Below, piece after piece: positions 36,145-44,662 of a stretch of 64,000 nt of DNA. Below the pieces are notes generated by a model. That model saw nothing but the letters and a program-made list of their open reading frames with translations, did not search any database and was not told the DNA's origin. This stretch comes from an uncultured Clostridium sp. (GTDB taxonomy: Bacteria > Bacillota > Clostridia > Lachnospirales > Lachnospiraceae), in NCBI GenBank assembly GCA_947178445.1, contig CAMWYJ010000007.1:1-64000 (forward strand), read 5' to 3'. How positions within the stretch are numbered: position 1 is the first letter of the stretch; the number at the start of each line of letters is the position of its first letter. The position numbers and the translations under genes were made by a program.

Positions 36145-36158
36145 TTTTTAAAAATTAT

Positions 36159-36926
36159 TTATACATATATATTTGTTATTACTTCATCTGCTAATAAACG
36201 ATAACTATCTGCACCAGAGCTTTTGGAGTCATAAGCAGTAATCGGCATACCATGGCTAGGTGCTTCCGCTAAGCGAACATTTCTTGGAATAATTGTCTTA
36301 TATATATTTTGATTTAAATTTTCTTTCACATTTTCTACTACTTGTAAAGAAAGATTTGTTCTGGAATCATACATTGTAAAAACAACACCTTCGATTTTTA
36401 ATTCTGTGTTCAATTTTTGTTGAATTAATTCAATTGTGTAAATCAACTGAGATAAACCATCCAAGGCAAAAAATTCACATTGTATCGGAACTAATACAGT
36501 ATTAGCAGCGGTCATGGAATTAATTGTAAGCATTCCCAATGCAGGAGGACAATCAATAATAATAAAATCAAATTTATCCTGAATCTTTCTTAACTGAGTC
36601 TTTAATATATATTGCATATCCGGTTCACCAATAAATTCTACCTCAGCTCCTGCAAGATAACGATTCGATGGTAGAATATTCAAACCCGGCACAACATTAA
36701 TTAGCATAGCCTCGCCAATATTACAGTTTTCACACATTACATCATAAACGGTATATTCCAGGTCATCTTTCGTAATGCCAAAACCAGTCGTTAAATGACC
36801 TTGTGGATCCATATCAACAGCCAAAGTCTTAAACCCTTTCTCTGCCAGACATGCAGCTAAGTTGATTGATGTTGTGGTTTTACCAACACCACCTTTTTGA
36901 TTAGCGATTGCTATAATTCTTCCCAT
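36159..36926 (-). CDS. parA: Chromosome-partitioning ATPase ParA (Soj)
   Basis: 255 residues, the chromosomal Soj size. The deviant Walker A is [14 protein letters not shown] (residues 10-23), Walker B is [13 protein letters not shown] near 115, and [17 protein letters not shown] is typical. It binds DNA non-specifically when ATP-bound and acts with ParB on origin segregation and DnaA control. RBS GAAGGAGC. parA and parB point leftward while rsmG and mnmG point rightward, unlike most Firmicutes. Confidence 0.96.
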   Translation of the reverse strand: MGRIIAIANQKGGVGKTTTSINLAACLAEKGFKTLAVDMDPQGHLTTGFGITKDDLEYTVYDVMCENCNIGEAMLINVVPGLNILPSNRYLAGAEVEFIGEPDMQYILKTQLRKIQDKFDFIIIDCPPALGMLTINSMTAANTVLVPIQCEFFALDGLSQLIYTIELIQQKLNTELKIEGVVFTMYDSRTNLSLQVVENVKENLNQNIYKTIIPRNVRLAEAPSHGMPITAYDSKSSGADSYRLLADEVITNIYV

Positions 36927-37149
36927 GTATCTTATGCTCCTTCAAATGTAACGGTATAAAATGGTAACGATTAAGACTAAATGCATTTTCCAGATTGAAT
37001 TCTGGAAGGTTACTTGTAAGGTTCTTTGATTAATCGCACTTACCTATTGTATCATATTTTGAAAAAATCGGAAAGACGACATATAGTAAATTATTTCGTA
37101 TTAAACACTAATTGTAGATTTATGTGCCGTATAGCTTAATTTGTTTTTA

Positions 37150-37287
37150 TTTCTGCGAAGTAACGAGCCAAGTGCAAGCTTGCTCGCATTTGGCGACTGC
37201 CGCGAAGGTCAAATATTCCACCCCTTGGAGCAAACTTGCTAAAAAGAAGCTAAGTCATACCCCATAGCTTGTTGCGAGGTATTTGAC
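37150..37287 (+). repeat. Interspersed repeat family 2, copy 1
   Basis: Core AACGAGCCAAGTG...GCATTTGGCGACTGCCGCGAAGG, then GTCAAATATTCC and a closing GGTATTTGAC. The arms GCCAAGTG/CATTTGGC-like and GTCAAAT/ATTTGAC can form two hairpins. The internal segment (TAGCTTCTT..GAAGCTA-like) differs from other copies. It lies in the 648-nt parA-pyrC gap, which contains no credible gene. Confidence 0.7.
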
Positions 37288-37340
37288 TTCTAAAAGTTTG
37301 CTGTGGGTATTTAACAGAAAATTCAAAAAATGGATTATAA

Positions 37341-37356
37341 TGTTTCACGTGAAACA
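37341..37356. promoter_or_regulatory. parS site 2
   Basis: A second perfect TGTTTCACGTGAAACA, 415 bp upstream of parA, extended to a longer palindrome (ATAATG...CATTAT). Confidence 0.97.
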
Positions 37357-37434
37357 TTATATAGATTGTTATAGAAAAATGTTAGCGTAAATAAATTTAT
37401 TATTCGTTGTATTAGTATACTCTATATAGGAAAG

Positions 37435-37518
37435 TGGTAATTGCGAAACGTTTACCCTTCAATTTTTGTTCACCATGTATAAATGGTTAATGTGCCATAA
37501 GCGTTTCACAATTACCTA
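37435..37518. repeat. MITE-like repeat family 1, copy E (84 bp, internally deleted)
   Basis: GGTAATTGCGAAACG at the left and GCGTTTCACAATTACCTA at the right with only about 50 bp between; the central palindromic core of the longer copies is missing. It lies between parS site 2 and the end of pyrC. Confidence 0.75.
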
Positions 37519-37574
37519 ATAAAAATATATAGCAAAAGAATAAATTTGTGTATTAGTTTCTGCCTCTTAGGAAA

Positions 37575-38972
37575 TTATTTTTTATAAATAACTTTACCAT
37601 TACAAATCGTATATTGAATTTCTCCAATAAGAGTTGTACCTTTAAAAGGTGAATTGGATGATTTTGAACAGAAGCTATCTACGGTATATGAGTTTTCATT
37701 GAAAATAACCAAATCAGCAGGACCGTTTTCTGCAAGATAGCCACAATCTAAATGATACATAACTGCCGGATTAATTGTCATTTTTTCTAGTAATTCCATA
37801 TAAGATAAATGACCTTCTTTTACAAGGTTGGTAATCCCGAGTGGGAGAGCAGTTTCCAATCCAATAATACCACTTGGTGCATCTGTTATTGGTTTTGCTT
37901 TTTCTTCCAAACTGTGTGGTGCATGGTCTGTAGCAATAATATCAATCGTGTTGTCTTTTAGACCATGAATAATTGCCTGACGGTCACTTTCTGTACGAAG
38001 TGGAGGATTCATTTTTGCCATAGTTCCATGTTCTATTACGGCATCCTCTGTCAGAGAAAAGTGGTGTGGTGTTGCCTCTGAATGAATATTGATTTTTTGT
38101 GATATTTCCATTGGAATCATTTGTAAAAAAGAATTATCGGATTCTGAAATATCGGTAATATCTTCCTTTGTTTTTGCGAGTGGGAGAGTAAGGTTGTTCT
38201 TTTTAACCATTTCAAGCTTTGCCTGTCTGACTAATTCCACACCTTCCCGTGTGCTGATGTGTTGAATATTAATTGGTGCATCTAATTCAACTGCCAAGCT
38301 TAAGTCTCTGGCAATTAGATCAATTTCTGCTGCTCTTGGAGAACCACCGATGTCATAATAATCAGATGCTTTTCCATGATTGATTCCATTGTTAGAAATC
38401 AATTCCGGATTTTCTTCGTGGAAGCTTAAAGGCACTGATAATTCTTTTGCCTGCTTCATGGCCTCTATTACCATGGTTTCATTCATCATTGGAATACCGT
38501 CATCCGTAAAACCGACTGCACCTGAATTCTTTAAAGAATGCATATCGGTTAAACTTTCACCCTTTAACTCCTTTGTAATCGTAGCACAGGTGAATACATG
38601 GATATCGGTTTCTTTTCCCTTGTCAATAACATATTGAAGAGTTTCGGTATTATCAACAGCGGGTTTTGTGTTTGCCATAAGAACAACCGTAGTGAAACCG
38701 CCTTTTGCAGCTGCTTTTGCACCGGTAAAAATATCTTCTTTGTAAGTAAATCCAGGATCGCGAAAATGTACATGCACATCTACAAGACCTGGTGCAATCA
38801 TCATGTTGTCTGCAAAGATAATCTGTAAATCCTCTCGCTCCTCCTTCGTCAAATCAATTCCTGCAATAAAGGAGTCGATTTTGATAATCTTATCGTCTTT
38901 AATCAAAATATCAAAAATACCATGTCGTCCGGATTTTGGATCCAAAATATATCCATTTTTAATTAATAGCAT
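37575..38972 (-). CDS. pyrC: Dihydroorotase
   Basis: 465 residues, longer than the usual 425-430. Zinc amidohydrolase of pyrimidine synthesis (carbamoyl-aspartate to dihydroorotate). Metal ligands are visible: DVHVHFRDPG near residue 62, GFTDDG near 155, SFHEEN near 183, NIQHIS near 235, and the catalytic ATDHAPH near 350. A stretch of about 35 residues (KKNNLTLPLAKTKEDITDIS...) after VRQAK looks like an insertion in a loop. The gene lies 42 nt after argS on the same strand and is probably co-transcribed; no pyr attenuator was seen. Confidence 0.95.
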   Translation of the reverse strand: MLLIKNGYILDPKSGRHGIFDILIKDDKIIKIDSFIAGIDLTKEEREDLQIIFADNMMIAPGLVDVHVHFRDPGFTYKEDIFTGAKAAAKGGFTTVVLMANTKPAVDNTETLQYVIDKGKETDIHVFTCATITKELKGESLTDMHSLKNSGAVGFTDDGIPMMNETMVIEAMKQAKELSVPLSFHEENPELISNNGINHGKASDYYDIGGSPRAAEIDLIARDLSLAVELDAPINIQHISTREGVELVRQAKLEMVKKNNLTLPLAKTKEDITDISESDNSFLQMIPMEISQKINIHSEATPHHFSLTEDAVIEHGTMAKMNPPLRTESDRQAIIHGLKDNTIDIIATDHAPHSLEEKAKPITDAPSGIIGLETALPLGITNLVKEGHLSYMELLEKMTINPAVMYHLDCGYLAENGPADLVIFNENSYTVDSFCSKSSNSPFKGTTLIGEIQYTICNGKVIYKK

Positions 38973-39014
38973 AATTTAAGCCTCCCTTTTCTATGCAAAT
39001 AGACAATTAATGGT

Positions 39015-40709
39015 TTACATCTGTTCCGGACACTGAATTCCTAATAAGTCGAGAGCATCTTTTAATATATTTTTTGTTAAATAAACAAGCTTTACTCTTG
39101 CATTTCTGATTACATCATCCTCTACGTTGATACGGCATGCATTGTAAAAACGGGAAAAGGATTGTGCTACATCCATGGCAAAGCGTGCCACGACACATGG
39201 TTCATATTTTTCTGCAGCATCTAAAACCACCTGTGGGAAGCGGCTGATTTCTTTTATTAGGGCAATTGCTTCCTCGTCTAATAGCTTGCTGTAATCGATG
39301 TCAGCAGTTGGATTAAAATCTGTAACATTGCGTAAAATGCTGGCACACCGGACATAGGTGTATTGCACGTAAGGACCGGTTTCACCGTCAAAGTTTAATA
39401 CTTTGTCCCATTTAAAGGAAACATCCTTAATTCTTTGATTATATAAATCATGAAAGAGAATCGCTCCAACACCAACAATCTTAGATACCTCGTCTTTATC
39501 TGCTAAGGAAGGATTCTTCTCTTCGATAGTAACCTTCACTTTTTCAATTGCTTCTTTTAAGATGTCTTCTGCATAGATGATATTGCCGCTTCTCGTAGAA
39601 AGCTTTGCACCTTCTAAGCTTACCAAACCATAAGGAATATGGACTAAGGAATCCTTTGCCCATTCATTTCCCAATAACTCCACTACCTTAAATACTTGTG
39701 CAAAGTGAAGCTTCTGTTCCTGACCGGTAACATAAAGACATTTCTCAAAATTCCAGGTTGCTTTCCGGTAAAAAATGGCTGCGAGATCCCTTGTGGCATA
39801 AATAGAACTGCCGTCTTTTTTTGTGATGAGACAAGGAGCCATATTGTATTCCTCTAAATCTACAATTTTGGCACCCTCACTTTCCTTCAATAAATTGGCA
39901 TCTTCTAAACGTTTTACAATATCTGCGGTTTTATCCCGGTAGAAGCTTTCACCAAGATAATGGTCAAATTCCATTCCAAGCAGATTATAAGTTCCTTTGT
40001 ATTCTTTCAAACTGATATCTACAAACCATTGCCAGATATCGAGTGCTTCTTTATTGCCATGCTCCATCTGAGTAAACCAGTCTCTTGCCTGATCATTTAA
40101 TGAATCATCCTGTTCCGCCTCTTCATGGAACTTTACATAAAGGCGCATCAGTTCTGCAACACCATCTTTCTCAACAGCTTCTTTGCTTCCCCATGCCTTG
40201 TATGCCACAATCAGCTTACCAAACTGTGTACCCCAGTCTCCAAGATGGTTAATACGCTCAACCTGATACCCCAGCATGCTATATATTTTATAGAGGGAAT
40301 TACCAATAATGGTAGTACGCAAATGTCCTACATGAAAATTTTTTGCCACATTTGGAGAAGAATAATCAATACAGATGGTTTTACCGTTTCCAATCGTGGA
40401 AGCACCAAAGTTTTCCATTAAGGCGGTCTCCATCATGGATTTTACAAACATTTCTTTCTTGAGAAAGAAATTAAGATATGCCCCCTTTACTTCAAGGCGG
40501 TCAATGATATCTATATCTGTGTTGTTGATTTTTTCTGCAATGTCAGCAGCAATCACAGGTGGTGCCTTCCTTAAAGTTTTTGCAAGCTGAAAGCAGGGAA
40601 ATGCATAATCTCCCATATTAGCCTTTGGCGGTATTTCCAAAATATTTGCTACTGTTTCTCTGTCTAATTCTGCAGCAGATGCTATTAAGTCAATAATCTG
40701 ATTTTTCAT
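39015..40709 (-). CDS. argS: Arginyl-tRNA synthetase
   Basis: 564 residues. Class I synthetase. The N-terminal Add-1 domain is residues 1-100. DYSSPNVAKNFHVGHLRTT near 115 holds the HIGH motif (HVGH), and KLSTRSGNII near 370 replaces KMSKS, as usual for ArgRS. The DALR anticodon-binding domain ends at DLLGIQCPEQM. It charges tRNA-Arg with arginine. No T-box leader was found in the short upstream gap, which is instead occupied by repeat family 2. Confidence 0.97.
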   Translation of the reverse strand: MKNQIIDLIASAAELDRETVANILEIPPKANMGDYAFPCFQLAKTLRKAPPVIAADIAEKINNTDIDIIDRLEVKGAYLNFFLKKEMFVKSMMETALMENFGASTIGNGKTICIDYSSPNVAKNFHVGHLRTTIIGNSLYKIYSMLGYQVERINHLGDWGTQFGKLIVAYKAWGSKEAVEKDGVAELMRLYVKFHEEAEQDDSLNDQARDWFTQMEHGNKEALDIWQWFVDISLKEYKGTYNLLGMEFDHYLGESFYRDKTADIVKRLEDANLLKESEGAKIVDLEEYNMAPCLITKKDGSSIYATRDLAAIFYRKATWNFEKCLYVTGQEQKLHFAQVFKVVELLGNEWAKDSLVHIPYGLVSLEGAKLSTRSGNIIYAEDILKEAIEKVKVTIEEKNPSLADKDEVSKIVGVGAILFHDLYNQRIKDVSFKWDKVLNFDGETGPYVQYTYVRCASILRNVTDFNPTADIDYSKLLDEEAIALIKEISRFPQVVLDAAEKYEPCVVARFAMDVAQSFSRFYNACRINVEDDVIRNARVKLVYLTKNILKDALDLLGIQCPEQM

Positions 40710-40744
40710 GTTTATTCCTTTCTATCTATAATATAAGCGGGTAT

Positions 40745-40870
40745 TTATTCCCGCAAGCAACGAGCCAAGTGGCTGTTTGCAGACATTTGGCGACTGTCGC
40801 GAGGGTCAAATACCCCGCCCCTGAGGCGTTTCAAAATTGATGCCCCGCTGCTTGCGGCGGGGTCTTTGAC
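40745..40870 (+). repeat. Interspersed repeat family 2, copy 2 (overlaps a coding 3' end)
   Basis: GCAAGCAACGAGCCAAGTGG...CATTTGGCGACTGTCGCGAGG followed by GTCAAATACCCC, an inner CCCCGC/GCGGGG hairpin and GGTCTTTGAC. On the opposite strand its last 40 bases encode the final residues and stop of the histidine kinase ending at 40831. Confidence 0.8.
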
Positions 40871-42000
40871 TTGACCGGGAAAGAGAATCGCACATTTGTG
40901 CCAGATATCAAATCTCCCGTAATTTTCAGTTTACCATCCAACTGATAAATAGTCTCGTGAAGCTTATGCAATCCACTTGACCAATCAGAACGCTCTAAAT
41001 AATCCTCAGGAATTCCCACACCGTTATCGTTCACATATACATCTATTAAACGGCTGCTGATAAATATTTTGGCGGTCAGCTTATTGGCATTAGAATGTTT
41101 AAATACATTATCAAATACCTCTTTGATCATACCCACCAAACGGAAGGTGATAACAGATGGAAGCTGGATATCATGTTCCGTGCAGTCGCAGGATGAATCA
41201 ATCATACATTCCGGATGGGCATTCCGGTAGCGGTCAATCAATTTATTAATCTGATCCCAGATTGGCTGTTTTGCATCAATATTATAATTCAAATTGTCTA
41301 ACATGTCATCAATGGTCGTGAGGACAGATTTGGAAGAGTTGTGCAATTCATCCAAGGTGATTCTGGCTCTTGCCACATCCGAATGAAGCAGCCACTTTAA
41401 GACATCCATTTTATTGATGTTCGAAATCAGTTCTTGTTTGACATTCTGGTCTAAGGCAGAAGCTATATGATAATGTTCATAATCCTCTAACATCAAGAGG
41501 TTGTAGCCGTGATAGGATTTGGATTCGGTATCCTCTGTTTCAATAAATTCAATTGCATTATCTTCTGTTAGGGAGGTGTCATCCTCGTGATTCTTTCCTA
41601 CTAAAACAGTATGAATACATTTACCTGCTTTCGATAACATTTCTACCTGTTCTTTGTAAAAAAGAATATCCTGCTCTAGTTGGGCAATTCGGTTTTCCAA
41701 GCTTTGTTTGGCATCCTTTAAATCCTGAATCTGCATTTCAATCTGCCGTCCCCGGGTGATTGTAGAATTGTTTCCATCTCCAGCGATGGGTGAAAAAACA
41801 TTGCGGCGATCGTCAATATGATAGGTGTATAAATCCCTGGTTTTTTCCAGGGTTTCTATTTGTACATCCAACTCAAAAAGCTCTGTCTTAAGTCCCTGTA
41901 CCAGTTCTAAGTTACTTACATAAGTCTGGTTAAAATAGTCGAGTGTCTTAGAGTTGGCTTCCTCTATGATGTTAAGTGGGTTCATTTCCTCATTTGCCAT
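40831..42000 (-). CDS. Soluble sensor histidine kinase, HisKA_3/HATPase type
   Basis: 389 residues, no transmembrane segment. An N-terminal coiled coil (residues 1-125, with IETLEKTRDLY) is followed by a poorly defined region, then a dimerisation segment ARARITLDELHNSSKSVLTT near 215 that fits the NarL-type ELH(D/N) phospho-acceptor, and an ATPase domain with MIKEVFDNVFKHSNANKL (N box) and DNGVGIPEDY (G box), ending GTNVRFSFPV. It resembles DegS-like kinases. No response regulator is adjacent. The last residues (TPPQAAGHQF) are encoded by repeat family 2, so the C-terminus was rebuilt by that element. Confidence 0.8.
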   Translation of the reverse strand: MANEEMNPLNIIEEANSKTLDYFNQTYVSNLELVQGLKTELFELDVQIETLEKTRDLYTYHIDDRRNVFSPIAGDGNNSTITRGRQIEMQIQDLKDAKQSLENRIAQLEQDILFYKEQVEMLSKAGKCIHTVLVGKNHEDDTSLTEDNAIEFIETEDTESKSYHGYNLLMLEDYEHYHIASALDQNVKQELISNINKMDVLKWLLHSDVARARITLDELHNSSKSVLTTIDDMLDNLNYNIDAKQPIWDQINKLIDRYRNAHPECMIDSSCDCTEHDIQLPSVITFRLVGMIKEVFDNVFKHSNANKLTAKIFISSRLIDVYVNDNGVGIPEDYLERSDWSSGLHKLHETIYQLDGKLKITGDLISGTNVRFSFPVKSKTPPQAAGHQF

Positions 42001-42026
42001 GTGTCATCCTCGTATGGTTCTTTTAT

Positions 42027-43457
42027 CTAAAAGTAATAGTCATTATCGCGTCGGTGGTTCCTGCGCTGTCTCCGGTAATTCCGTCTCCGCCGGCCTCGTC
42101 TGTAATTTCGTGCAATCGTAGTTATTAGCAGGTAAATCAGTAAAACAACGGCGATGGCACCAATCACACACAAAATGCCAAGACCAATTTTGCCAAGTAT
42201 TTTCTTAAGATTGGATTTTGGTTTTTCCTCTTCCTTGTCCTGTGTCATTTTAGAGGAGAGTAGTGGGGTAGAGCTGGTAATCGGAGTGGAACCAATCTGT
42301 TCATCATTAAATGAAAAGACGATTTCTCCTAATACATTGTCCTGTGCCTCATCATATAAATTTATCGTTTTTACAATTTGTGTAGTATCCAGATACTTAT
42401 TAATGAGAATGGAGTAATCCTTATCCACCACAAGATCGACCATGTCATGGTTAAGACTTGTATAATAATTATCTAAGATGCTGTTAACCTCTTCTGTATC
42501 GGTTTTTTCTGAATTAAAGGAAAAATCAGACAAAGGGTAGAAATAAGTGTAGTTGTTGTAACAGTAATTATAAAGTGCTCTGGTATCGGTATAAGCACGT
42601 GTGTTGCCATCACAATCCAAGATAATACAAATAAGTTCAAGACCGTCTTTTTTTGCATAGGTCATAAGTGTATTATTCGCCTTGCTTGTATAGCCGGTCT
42701 TACCCCCTTCACAGTATTCGTAGTAAAAAGGTTTGTCAGGGTTGATCATTTGGTTACCATTCCAGAAAAATCTTGTTTCATCTGCTAAATTGGTTTCTGG
42801 TACAGTATAATTCAAGGTTCCGGCTAAATCACGGAACAGGTCATATTCCATCGCCTTTTTTGTGATAATTGCCATATCATAAGCAGTGGTGTAATGGTCA
42901 TCATCATGGAGACCATTTGGTGTAACGAAATGCGTATCCTCACAGCCAAGCTCTGCCGCTTTATCATTCATCATTTTTGCAAATTTCTCAATGTCGCCAC
43001 CCACATATTCTGCTACGGCATAGGCACATTCGTTTGCAGATCTTACCATAGTAGCATACATCAGATCGCCTATTGTAACCTTTTCACCAACATCTAAACC
43101 GATAAGGGTACTGTCACGTTCGACACCCCAGATGGCATTTTCTGTCATAGCGATGGTTTCATTAAAATCCACACCTGCCTCAATGGCAAGCATTGTGGTC
43201 ATAATCTTTGTGATACTGGCAGGGTATTTTTTCTCATGGGCATTTTTTTCATAGAGAATCTGACCGGTAGATGCGTCCATTACAATAGCGGCATTTGCGA
43301 CTAAATCCGGCTCTCTTGTGGGATCATCTGGATATTCGGTTGTCTCAGGATGTTCCGTTGTTGCTTCTTCTCCATCTTCCAAACCTGTTGCGTGGACAGG
43401 AAGCACATAGGTAAACATCAGTAAAAGTGCCAGAAAAATGGCAGCCATTTTTTTCAT
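42027..43457 (-). CDS. D-alanyl-D-alanine carboxypeptidase (DacF-like PBP)
   Basis: 476 residues from the ATG at 43457 (AAAGGAG 8 nt upstream). Signal peptide to VHA near 23. The S11 active-site motifs are SITKIM near 75 (SxxK), SANECA (SxN) near 135 and KTGYTSKA near 240. It trims the terminal D-Ala from wall pentapeptides. After the catalytic domain there is a PBP5-C-like region and, unlike classical DacF, a proper transmembrane helix near residues 432-455 followed by a 25-residue Arg/Asn-rich cytoplasmic tail. It lies 27 nt before the histidine-kinase gene, so these two may form an operon. Confidence 0.92.
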   Translation of the reverse strand: MKKMAAIFLALLLMFTYVLPVHATGLEDGEEATTEHPETTEYPDDPTREPDLVANAAIVMDASTGQILYEKNAHEKKYPASITKIMTTMLAIEAGVDFNETIAMTENAIWGVERDSTLIGLDVGEKVTIGDLMYATMVRSANECAYAVAEYVGGDIEKFAKMMNDKAAELGCEDTHFVTPNGLHDDDHYTTAYDMAIITKKAMEYDLFRDLAGTLNYTVPETNLADETRFFWNGNQMINPDKPFYYEYCEGGKTGYTSKANNTLMTYAKKDGLELICIILDCDGNTRAYTDTRALYNYCYNNYTYFYPLSDFSFNSEKTDTEEVNSILDNYYTSLNHDMVDLVVDKDYSILINKYLDTTQIVKTINLYDEAQDNVLGEIVFSFNDEQIGSTPITSSTPLLSSKMTQDKEEEKPKSNLKKILGKIGLGILCVIGAIAVVLLIYLLITTIARNYRRGRRRRNYRRQRRNHRRDNDYYF

Positions 43458-43723
43458 GTAATATACTCCTTTACCCAATAAACATAATTAAATTCATTTT
43501 ATTATATCTAAAGAAAGGTGTCAACCTTTGAAACATCTTGAAAGTAAAATGTTTTTGTATTTTTTATTTTAGGAGATTATCATGTGTTAAAATATGAAAA
43601 AATATATAAAAAACCTATATGAACACAAATATAATTTAGATGAAATATTTTTGCATATTATTTCGTCTAATGTATGTAGAAAAGAACAAGTGCTTGTTTT
43701 AAGAAAATTTAATAATGTATTGC

Positions 43724-44068
43724 TAGGTGATTGCGAAACGCAATTTTTGTTTCTTTCGTTGCACAACATATACAATCCAACGCTGGCACGCAGCACAAGG
43801 CATACCTTCCTACTAAGCTCGGCAAAGCCTCGCTAAGTATTCAGGCATTGTGCTACTTGTCGCTCGTAGTGGTGCATAAGCAGTGTAACACTATGCCCAC
43901 TAAGTTCGAAAGAACCTCACTGAGTGTGCAAGTGTACTTTCGTACTAGACTCGAAAACACCTCGCCAAGTACGGGGTGCAAGTACCGACGGCTCCAAAGT
44001 ACCCTGCTTGCGATATTGTCTATATTGCACAACTAGGTCTTAAAAATCAGGAGTTTCGCAAACACCTA
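43724..44068. repeat. MITE-like repeat family 1, copy F (345 bp, longest copy)
   Basis: Ends TAGGTGATTGCGAAACG and GAGTTTCGCAAACACCTA. Internal segments of the type ACTAAGCTCGnnAAnnCCTCGCTAAGT recur three to four times within the element, which explains its length. The flanks ATAATGTATT and ATAATACATT are similar. It fills the gap between the D,D-carboxypeptidase and the sigma-factor gene; 43458-43723 holds nothing else recognisable. Confidence 0.85.
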
Positions 44069-44101
44069 AATAATACATTATAGGAAGGAGCAGCATAGCG
44101 G

Positions 44102-44662
44102 ATGGATATAAAAGAAAGGGAAATCAAGGCTTTGGTACGGCTGGCTCGGAAAGGGAATGGTGATGCTTTTGGTGAATTAATAGAAAAGCATATGCAGTGT
44201 ATGTATAAAACAGCATGGACGTATCTGAAAAATGATGAAGATGTGGCAGACGCTATTCAGGATACAGTTCTTGTTTGTTTTGAAAAACTCCATACACTGA
44301 AACATGAAAAGTACTTTAAAACCTGGCTTACGAGAATACTGATTAATAAATGCAAGGATCTGTTGCGGAAAAAGAGCAGATTACAGCTTACGGAATCTTT
44401 TTCTGAGGAAGGATTTGCAGTGCAGGTTGAGGAAGAAGGATATGCAGACTGTGAGTGGAAAGAGCTTATCACTATGTTGGATACAAAATATCAGGAAGTT
44501 ATTATTCTTTACTATGCACAGGGGTTGAAGGTGGAAGAAATTGCAAAGCTGCTGGGTATAAATAAGAATACTATTATAACAAGATTATCAAGAGCCAGAA
44601 ATCAACTGGAAAAAGAGTATCAGGATAATGTTTTTGAAATAGGAGGATATATAAATGGATGA
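44102..44662 (+). CDS. ECF-type RNA polymerase sigma factor
   Basis: 186 residues. Region 2 is FGELIEKHMQCMYKTAWTYLKNDEDVADAIQDTVLVCFEKL (residues about 20-60, with the DAxQDT motif) and region 4 is ITMLDTKYQEVIILYYAQGLKVEEIAKLLGINKNTIITRLSRAR (about 120-165). It directs RNA polymerase to a small regulon and is likely held in check by the membrane protein encoded next, with which it overlaps by 8 nt. The start follows repeat copy F by 33 nt, so any promoter must lie in or at the edge of the repeat. Confidence 0.92.
   Translation: MDIKEREIKALVRLARKGNGDAFGELIEKHMQCMYKTAWTYLKNDEDVADAIQDTVLVCFEKLHTLKHEKYFKTWLTRILINKCKDLLRKKSRLQLTESFSEEGFAVQVEEEGYADCEWKELITMLDTKYQEVIILYYAQGLKVEEIAKLLGINKNTIITRLSRARNQLEKEYQDNVFEIGGYING

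Noticed and set aside
36080-36145. N-terminal extension of ParB beginning MFHVKH
   Set aside because: These codons are the parS palindrome; the ATG at 36079 has the RBS and the family start.
43724-44068. CRISPR-like array in repeat copy F because of recurring CTCG...CCTCGC segments
   Set aside because: The recurring units are imperfect, inverted as well as direct, and have no regular spacers or cas genes.
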